Part shown: piece by piece, positions 58,247-64,000 of the stretch
Layout: each line of letters begins with the position of its first letter
Numbering within the stretch: position 1 is the first letter of the stretch
Origin: Gammaproteobacteria bacterium
Lineage (GTDB): Bacteria; Pseudomonadota; Gammaproteobacteria; Steroidobacterales; GCA-2729495
Assembly (NCBI GenBank): GCA_020851975.1
Contig: JADZBS010000126.1
Coordinates: 1 to 64,000 of the forward strand
Reading direction: 5' to 3'
Length of the DNA stretch: 64,000 nt
Notes under the pieces: model-generated
What the model saw: the letters and a program-made list of their open reading frames with translations, nothing else
What the model was told of the DNA's origin: nothing
The model's database searches: none
Translations under genes and position numbers: made by a program

Positions 58247-59227
58247 ATGACCAGCGCCTGCATCTTCGGGCTCGGTGCCATCGGCGGCGATCTGGCGGCA
58301 CGCCTGGCCTTGTCGGGGGTGCGCGTCACGGCCGTCGCCCGCGGGGCGCAGCTCGCGGCAGTCCGCAGCCACGGCCTCGTCCTCGTCGACCAGGGACGGC
58401 GCGAGACCGTGCAACTGCGCGTCGTAGGCAGTGCGCAGGAGGCCGGGGCCCAGGAACTGGTTTTCCTCACGGTGAAGGCCAACGACCTGCCGGCGCTGGC
58501 CACGGAGCTGCGCCCGCTGCTCACCGCCGACACGCCGGTCGTGACCGTCGGCAACGGCTTCCCGTGGTGGTACTTCCATCGGGCCGGTCCGGGCGGCGTG
58601 AACCCGACGCTCACCAGCGTGGACCCGCGCGGTGCGCTGTGGCGCCTGGTGGGGCCCGAGCACGCCATCGGTTGCGTGGCGTATCCGGCGGTGCGGGTGG
58701 TGCAACCGGGTGTCGTCGAGCACATCTACGGCCGGCGCTTCTCCCTCGGCGAGCCGGACGGCACGATCTCGCCGCGCCTGCAGAAGATCGCGGCGCTCCT
58801 CGTCGCGGCCGGCCTGGAGGCGCCGTTGCGCCAGGACATCCGCACCGAGATCTGGACCAAGCTGGCGCTGAACGCCGCCTACAATCCGGTGAGCGTGCTC
58901 ACCGGCGGGACGCTCGGCCAGATGATCGACGACCTCGGCACGAGCGCCACCCTGCAGGCGATCATGGAGGAGACCACGGCCGTCGCGGCCTCGCTCGGCG
59001 TGCGCATCCCGCTGCAGGCACGCCAGCTCATGGAACTGACCCGGCCGCTGGCCGCGCACAAGACCTCGACGCTGCAGGACCTCGAGGCCGGGCGGCGCAT
59101 CGAGATCGATCCCATCGCCGGCGCCGTGGCCGAACTGGCGCGGCTGCGCAACGTGCGCACGCCGGTCCTCGACGCCGTGCTCGGCATGACGCGGCTGCGC
59201 GCGCGGCTGGCCGGCTGCTACGGCTGA
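58247..59227 (+). CDS. 2-dehydropantoate 2-reductase-like (ApbA/PanE family)
   Basis: MTSACIFGLGAIGGDLAARLALSGVRVTAVARGAQLAAVRSHGLVLVDQ...KLALNAAYNPVSVLTGGTLGQMI. Confidence 0.87.
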   Translation: MTSACIFGLGAIGGDLAARLALSGVRVTAVARGAQLAAVRSHGLVLVDQGRRETVQLRVVGSAQEAGAQELVFLTVKANDLPALATELRPLLTADTPVVTVGNGFPWWYFHRAGPGGVNPTLTSVDPRGALWRLVGPEHAIGCVAYPAVRVVQPGVVEHIYGRRFSLGEPDGTISPRLQKIAALLVAAGLEAPLRQDIRTEIWTKLALNAAYNPVSVLTGGTLGQMIDDLGTSATLQAIMEETTAVAASLGVRIPLQARQLMELTRPLAAHKTSTLQDLEAGRRIEIDPIAGAVAELARLRNVRTPVLDAVLGMTRLRARLAGCYG

Positions 59228-59913
59228 TGCGTCTCGCGCGCTTCTCCGCCGTCGTCCTCGTCCTGCTGCCCGTGGCAGCGCGCGCGGCGCTGCCGGCACC
59301 GGAATCATCGGCCTTCTGCGTGGCCGTGCAGAGGGTCCTCGCCGGAACCACGCTCGAGAGCCACAACACGGTCTTCGACACCATGGAGGCGTTCCGTCAG
59401 TCGAAGCCGTCCGCGAAGCCGCTGCGGACCTACCAGGTCGTGACCTATGCGGGTCGCCAGCCGATCATGGTCTCCTGCAAGGTGAAGACAGCCGCGCACC
59501 TGCGTGCCACCTATGGGGCCGATGCAGCCGGCGAGCAGCGTTACTGCCCGGACGTGACGCGCCAGGTGCGGGCCGGGGCCGTGGCCCGGCTGCGGCAGGC
59601 GGGGAACGCCGCCGCGGCGGCGCGCGCGGCCGCGTTCGTCGTCGACGCCGATGAGCCCTACTGGACCGGTCGCTCCTTTCTCGCCGAATTCCAGCTGAGC
59701 TACCGGGGTGCGGATGGCGCCATCCACATCCGCTCGCCGGGCCTCTACCAGGACTACGACCACTGGATCACGCGCCTGCTGCCCGAACGCCTGCAGGGGC
59801 AGAGCTATTGCCACCTGGCCACCGCGGGCTATCTCGAAGCGCTTGCCACCGGTGCCGAGGCACCCGGCACCACCGTGACAGGGGCGGTCGATGCGCCGGT
59901 GACGCCGCGGTAG
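59227..59913 (+). CDS. Secreted hypothetical protein
   Basis: Signal peptide MRLARFSAVVLVLLPVAARAALPAPESSAFC; no family recognised by eye; ATG follows panE-like stop directly. Confidence 0.65.
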   Translation: MRLARFSAVVLVLLPVAARAALPAPESSAFCVAVQRVLAGTTLESHNTVFDTMEAFRQSKPSAKPLRTYQVVTYAGRQPIMVSCKVKTAAHLRATYGADAAGEQRYCPDVTRQVRAGAVARLRQAGNAAAAARAAAFVVDADEPYWTGRSFLAEFQLSYRGADGAIHIRSPGLYQDYDHWITRLLPERLQGQSYCHLATAGYLEALATGAEAPGTTVTGAVDAPVTPR

Positions 59914-60112
59914 GGCGCGACGTGCCCGGGACTCATCGATCCGGCGCCGGCTTTCCGGACTGCTCACCGGCTCTTGCCGTGTTGCGGTCCCTGCCACGGC
60001 AGCGGACAATTCGCGCCTGGGCGTGACGATCTCCGCGGGTGATCCGGCCGGCAGCGCGATGGATGTGCAGTGCCGCGGGTATGGCCATGTCATTCCTGAT
60101 GTATTGTTATCG

Positions 60113-60138
60113 ATGACTATCAATATCTTGTGAGTCAT
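60113..60138. promoter_or_regulatory. Inverted repeat ATGACT-N14-AGTCAT in AT-rich leader of the phosphonate operon; candidate operator
   Basis: tattgttatcgatgactatcaatatcttgtgagtcatatc directly upstream of the dioxygenase gene. Confidence 0.35.
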
Positions 60139-60151
60139 ATCTGAGGTGGTC

Positions 60152-60931
60152 ATGCAGCAAGTCTCCGCCGTCCGTGGCGATCCGCTGACGCCGGAGGTGG
60201 TAGCCACCTTCCACCGCGACGGCTACGTCGTCGTGCCGCGGCTGTTCAGCACCGTCGAGGCTGCCGACATCGCGCGCTGGACCGACGAGGTGCAGCGCTG
60301 GCCGGAGACGGCCGGGCGCCACATGATGTATTTCGAGCAGCGTGCCGATGGCGCCCGCCTGCTGAATCGCCTGGAGAACCTGCTGCCATACCACGACCGC
60401 CTGCGCGCGCTTGCCATGGGCGAGCGCCTGCTCGGCGCCTGCGCCCAGCTCTTCGGCGAGCCGGCCGTGCTCTTCAAGGACAAGATCAACTTCAAGCTGC
60501 CGGGTGGTGGCGGCTTCGAGCCGCACCAGGACGTGCAGGCGGGCTGGAGCCGCTACGCGAGTCTGCACATCACGGCGCTCGTGACCGTGGACCGGGCCAC
60601 GATCGCCAACGGCTGCCTGGAGATGGCCAGCGGGTTTCGTGGTGCGCACCGGCTGATCGGACGCGAATGGGAGCCGCTCGGGCCCGCCGATCTCGCCGGT
60701 CTCGACTGGCTGCCGATCGAGGCCGAGCCGGGTGATGCCGTGTTCTTCGACTCCTTCGTGCCGCATCGCTCGGCGCCGAACGCCACCGACGCCCCGCGAC
60801 GCGTGCTCTACCTGACCTACAACCGGGCTGCCGAGGGCGATCACCTCGCGCAGTACTACGCCGACAAGCGCGCCAGCTATCCGCCCGACATCGAGCGGCT
60901 GCCCGGCCGCGAGTACCGCTACCGCGTCTGA
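60152..60931 (+). CDS. Phytanoyl-CoA dioxygenase (PhyH) family Fe(II)/2-oxoglutarate oxygenase, phosphonate-cluster associated
   Basis: Metal motif H-Q-D ([11 protein letters not shown]) with distal His/Arg ([24 protein letters not shown]). Confidence 0.88.
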   Translation: MQQVSAVRGDPLTPEVVATFHRDGYVVVPRLFSTVEAADIARWTDEVQRWPETAGRHMMYFEQRADGARLLNRLENLLPYHDRLRALAMGERLLGACAQLFGEPAVLFKDKINFKLPGGGGFEPHQDVQAGWSRYASLHITALVTVDRATIANGCLEMASGFRGAHRLIGREWEPLGPADLAGLDWLPIEAEPGDAVFFDSFVPHRSAPNATDAPRRVLYLTYNRAAEGDHLAQYYADKRASYPPDIERLPGREYRYRV

Positions 60932-60947
60932 GGCCCGAGCATCGTCC

Positions 60948-62606
60948 ATGGTTGCCCATCTCCAGCCCCCCGTTCCCGAGCGCCCGCGTCGTACCACACG
61001 GTTCCGCGAGTTGCTGCACGGGAGCGACCTCGAGTTCCTGCTCGAAGCGCACAACGGCATCAGCGCCCGCATCGGCGAGGAGGCGGGCTTCAAGGCCCTG
61101 TGGGCCGGGGGGCTGTGCATGTCCGCGCAGTTCGGCGTGCGCGACAGCAACGAGGCGTCCTGGACGCAGGTCCTGGAGATGCTCGAGTTCATGGTCGACG
61201 CCACGACCATCCCGATCCTGCTCGACGGCGACACGGGCTACGGCAACTTCAACAACGTGCGCCGCCTGGTGCGCAAGCTCGAGCAGCGCGGCGTGGCCGC
61301 CGTATGCATCGAGGACAAGCTGTACCCGAAGACCAACAGCTTCATCGACGGCGACAGGCAGCAGCTCGCCGACATCGAGGAGTTCTGCAGCCGCATCAAG
61401 GCCGGCAAGGACGCGCAGCGCGACGACGATTTCGCCATCATCACCCGCGTCGAGGCCTTCATCGCCGGCTGGGGCCTTGCCGAGGCGCTGCGCCGGGCCG
61501 AGGCCTACCATGCCGCCGGTTCCGACGGCATCCTCATCCACAGCGCGCTTGCCACGCCGAAGGAGGTGCTCGCCTTCAAGCGCGAGTGGGCGGACCGCAG
61601 CCCCGTGGTGATCGTGCCGACCAAGTATTACGCCACGCCCACCGAGGTGTTCCGCGAGGCCGGCTTCTCGCTCGTCATCTGGGCCAACCACCTGCTGCGC
61701 GCGGCGATTCCCGCGATGCAGGAGTGCGCCGCGACGCTGGCGCGCGAGCAGAACCTGCGTTCGATCGAGGACCGCGTCGCGCCGGTGAAGGAAATCTTCC
61801 GCCTGCAGGGCGCGAGCGAGCTGCAGGAGGCCGAGGACCGCTACCTGCCGCGCCAGGGGCGCGATGCCCGCGTGATCGTGCTGGCGGCCTCGCGCGGCTC
61901 GGCCCTCGGCGAACTCACTGCCGACCGTCCGAAGGCCATGGTGGAAATCCGTGGCCAGCCGCTGCTCGCCCACATCGTCGCCGCCTACAACGCCGCCGGC
62001 ATCAAGCGCATCACCGTGGTGCGCGGCTACCTGCCCGCGGCGATCGACCTGCCGGGGCTCGCCTACGTCGACAATCCCGACTACGCCGACACCGGCGAGC
62101 TGGTGTCGCTCGAGCGCGCGCTGGCCGCGCCGGATCCGGACGGGGGCGGCGATCTCTACGTCTCCTACGGCGATGTCATCTTCAAGCGTTACCTTCTCGA
62201 CACGCTCGCCGAGCCGGCCGATGATTTCGTGATCGTCGCCGACACCGACTGGCGCGCCTCGGTGAACCGCGCTCGCGCCGCCGACTACGTCGCCTGCACC
62301 GAACCGCACTCGCGCCACGCCTTCTACCGCGAGGTCTATCTCACGCGCTGTGCCGAAGACATCTCCGAGGGCGAGTGTCATGGCGAGTGGATGGGCCTGC
62401 TCAAGGTGAATGCCCGCGCCGTGCCGCGGCTGCGGGAACTCGTCTCGCAGATGGCGGCCACGCCCGGGCACCGCCGCGCCAAGCTGCACCATCTGCTGAC
62501 GGCGCTCGTCGCCCGCGGCGAGAAGGTGCGCGTGGTCTACACCACGGGCCACTGGCTCGACGTCGACAGTCTCGCCGACGTGCTGGCCGCCGGACGTTTC
62601 GCATGA
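60948..62606 (+). CDS. pepM: Fused phosphoenolpyruvate mutase / NTP-transferase (PepM-PntC type)
   Basis: [23 protein letters not shown]...[68 protein letters not shown] (EDKX5NS), then [44 protein letters not shown] nucleotidyltransferase domain. Confidence 0.95.
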   Translation: MVAHLQPPVPERPRRTTRFRELLHGSDLEFLLEAHNGISARIGEEAGFKALWAGGLCMSAQFGVRDSNEASWTQVLEMLEFMVDATTIPILLDGDTGYGNFNNVRRLVRKLEQRGVAAVCIEDKLYPKTNSFIDGDRQQLADIEEFCSRIKAGKDAQRDDDFAIITRVEAFIAGWGLAEALRRAEAYHAAGSDGILIHSALATPKEVLAFKREWADRSPVVIVPTKYYATPTEVFREAGFSLVIWANHLLRAAIPAMQECAATLAREQNLRSIEDRVAPVKEIFRLQGASELQEAEDRYLPRQGRDARVIVLAASRGSALGELTADRPKAMVEIRGQPLLAHIVAAYNAAGIKRITVVRGYLPAAIDLPGLAYVDNPDYADTGELVSLERALAAPDPDGGGDLYVSYGDVIFKRYLLDTLAEPADDFVIVADTDWRASVNRARAADYVACTEPHSRHAFYREVYLTRCAEDISEGECHGEWMGLLKVNARAVPRLRELVSQMAATPGHRRAKLHHLLTALVARGEKVRVVYTTGHWLDVDSLADVLAAGRFA

Positions 62607-62652
62607 GCGCGACCGTGGTGGCCGTCGGCAGGCTGGCCGCAGGCGGGCGCGC

Positions 62653-63813
62653 GTGATCGAAGCGGGCGAGTTCGTCGCGGCGGCCACCGCCCGCGGCTTC
62701 GGGCTGTGGACGGGCGTGCCCTGTTCCTACCTCACGCCGTTCATCAATCACGTGCTGGCGGCGCCCGGCCTGCGTTATGTCGGCGCTGCCAACGAAGGCG
62801 ACGCCGTGGCGATCGCGGCCGGGGCGGAGCTCGGCGGGCTGCCGGCCATTGCCATGTTCCAGAACTCGGGTCTCGGTAATGCCGTCAATCCGCTGACCTC
62901 GCTCACCTGGACCTTTCGCATCCCGGTGCTGCTGATCGTCACCTGGCGGGGCGAGCCGGGCGGGGCTCCCGACGAACCGCAGCACGAGCTCATGGGCGAG
63001 GTCACGCCGCGCCTGCTCGAGCTGATGAACATCCCCTGGACACCGTTCCCGCGCACCGCTGCCGACATCGCGCCGGCACTCGACCGTGCCGCCACGCAGC
63101 TCGGCACCGAGCGACGCCCTTTCGCGCTCGTCATGAGCAAGGGTGCGGTGGCCGGGAGCGACCTCGTGCCGAAACTCCCGGACGCACCGGCGCGACGCGC
63201 GGGCACCGGCATGGCTGGCGAAGCCTTCGCGACCCGCCGGCAGATGCTCGCCGCCGTGCAGGCCGCGCTCAAGCAGGACGACGTGGTGGTCGCCACCACC
63301 GGCTACATGGGTCGCGAGCTCTACGCCCTCGGCGACCGGCCGTGCCAGCTCTACATGGTCGGCTCGATGGGCTGCGCGGCGAGCTTCGGGCTCGGGCTCG
63401 CCCTGGCGCGGCCCGACCGGCGCGTGGTGGTGATCGACGGCGACGGCGCCGCGCTGATGCGCCTCGGCGCTCTTGCCACGCTCGGTGCCGAACGACCGGC
63501 GAACCTGCTGCACCTGCTGTTCGACAACGGTATGCACGAGTCCACCGGCGGGCAGGCGACGGTCTCGCCGATGATCGACTGGCGCGCCATCGCCGCGGCC
63601 TGCGGCTACCGGCGCGTGCTCTCGGCCAGCGAGCCCGATGAACTGCGTGAACTGGTCGACTGGCGCGCCCCGGGCCTGGGCTTCATCCACGTGCCCATCC
63701 GTCCCGGCGTGCCCGACGGCCTGCCGCGGCCGACCATCACGCCGGAGCAGGTCGCGGCGCGGCTGCGTGCGCACCTCGGGCCGCGCACCGACTTCCCGCC
63801 GGCGTCGCGATGA
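62653..63813 (+). CDS. Phosphonopyruvate decarboxylase
   Basis: GEFVAAATARGFGLWTGVPCSYLTPFINHVL...YVGAANEGDAVAIAAGAELGG...MFQNSGLGNAVNPLTSL...VIDGDGAALMRLGALATLGAERPANLLHLLFDNGMHESTGGQ (TPP motif). Confidence 0.94.
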   Translation: MIEAGEFVAAATARGFGLWTGVPCSYLTPFINHVLAAPGLRYVGAANEGDAVAIAAGAELGGLPAIAMFQNSGLGNAVNPLTSLTWTFRIPVLLIVTWRGEPGGAPDEPQHELMGEVTPRLLELMNIPWTPFPRTAADIAPALDRAATQLGTERRPFALVMSKGAVAGSDLVPKLPDAPARRAGTGMAGEAFATRRQMLAAVQAALKQDDVVVATTGYMGRELYALGDRPCQLYMVGSMGCAASFGLGLALARPDRRVVVIDGDGAALMRLGALATLGAERPANLLHLLFDNGMHESTGGQATVSPMIDWRAIAAACGYRRVLSASEPDELRELVDWRAPGLGFIHVPIRPGVPDGLPRPTITPEQVAARLRAHLGPRTDFPPASR

Positions 63814-64000
63814 GCGAACGCACGCTGCTGCTGAACCCGGGCCCGGTGACGCTGAGCGAGCGGGTGCGCCGTGCGCTGGTCCGGGGCGACTGGTGCCATC
63901 GCGAGCCGGAGTTCGCGGCGCTGGTCCGGGACATCGATGCGCGCCTGGCCGCCGTCTACGAGGACCTCGCCGGCCGGTACGAGGCCGTGGTCCTTACCGG
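63810..64000 (+). CDS. phnW: 2-aminoethylphosphonate-pyruvate transaminase (N-terminal part, truncated by window edge)
   Basis: MSERTLLLNPGPVTLSERVRRALVRGDWCHREPEFAALVRDIDARLAAVYEDLAGRYEAVVLTG; ATGA overlap with upstream gene. Confidence 0.88.
   Translation, partial: MSERTLLLNPGPVTLSERVRRALVRGDWCHREPEFAALVRDIDARLAAVYEDLAGRYEAVVLT

Noticed and set aside
1-64000. CRISPR arrays, prophage, integrase or IS elements
   Set aside because: No regularly spaced direct repeats with unique spacers, and no transposase, integrase or phage structural genes were recognised.
54609-64000. Genomic island inserted at tRNA-Thr carrying the ubiX-phosphonate region
   Set aside because: No integrase and no duplicated tRNA 3' end seen within the window; the right boundary is outside, so an island cannot be supported.

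Overview
This is a GC-rich, probably gammaproteobacterial chromosomal segment. The part from ispB to the pilus genes matches the conserved Pseudomonas-type order ispB-rplU-rpmA-obg / rpsT-murJ-ribF-ileS-lspA / pilE-pilY1-pilXWV-fimT. Main contents: a matB-citE-like-mutA operon (mutA truncated at the left edge); lutABC; a secreted protein with a VPxPA-type exosortase C-terminus; aceE; a REP-like repeat island; an nrtR-nadA-nadB NAD regulon with a perfect palindrome; a GGDEF/EAL protein with FimX-like features; two full paralogous minor-pilin/PilY1/PilE clusters; marR, mscL, an MscS-type channel, a KefB-like antiporter and a tandem-fused four-NBD UvrA; pyrB, a ParA-like ATPase, a DTW protein, tRNA-Pro(CGG) and ispB; a Fur-family regulator, tRNA-Thr(CGT), ubiX, a PNPOx-like protein, an SDR, a UbiD-family decarboxylase and a PanE-like reductase. 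At the right edge is a 2-aminoethylphosphonate biosynthesis operon: PhyH-type dioxygenase, fused PEP mutase-nucleotidyltransferase, phosphonopyruvate decarboxylase and the start of an AEP transaminase. The best candidates for something new are this phosphonate operon with its dioxygenase, the duplicated pilus clusters with a small CxxC protein family conserved between pilX and pilY1, and the NrtR/palindrome/CTG-start nadB arrangement. All calls come from reading the sequence and ORF translations; no database search was run.
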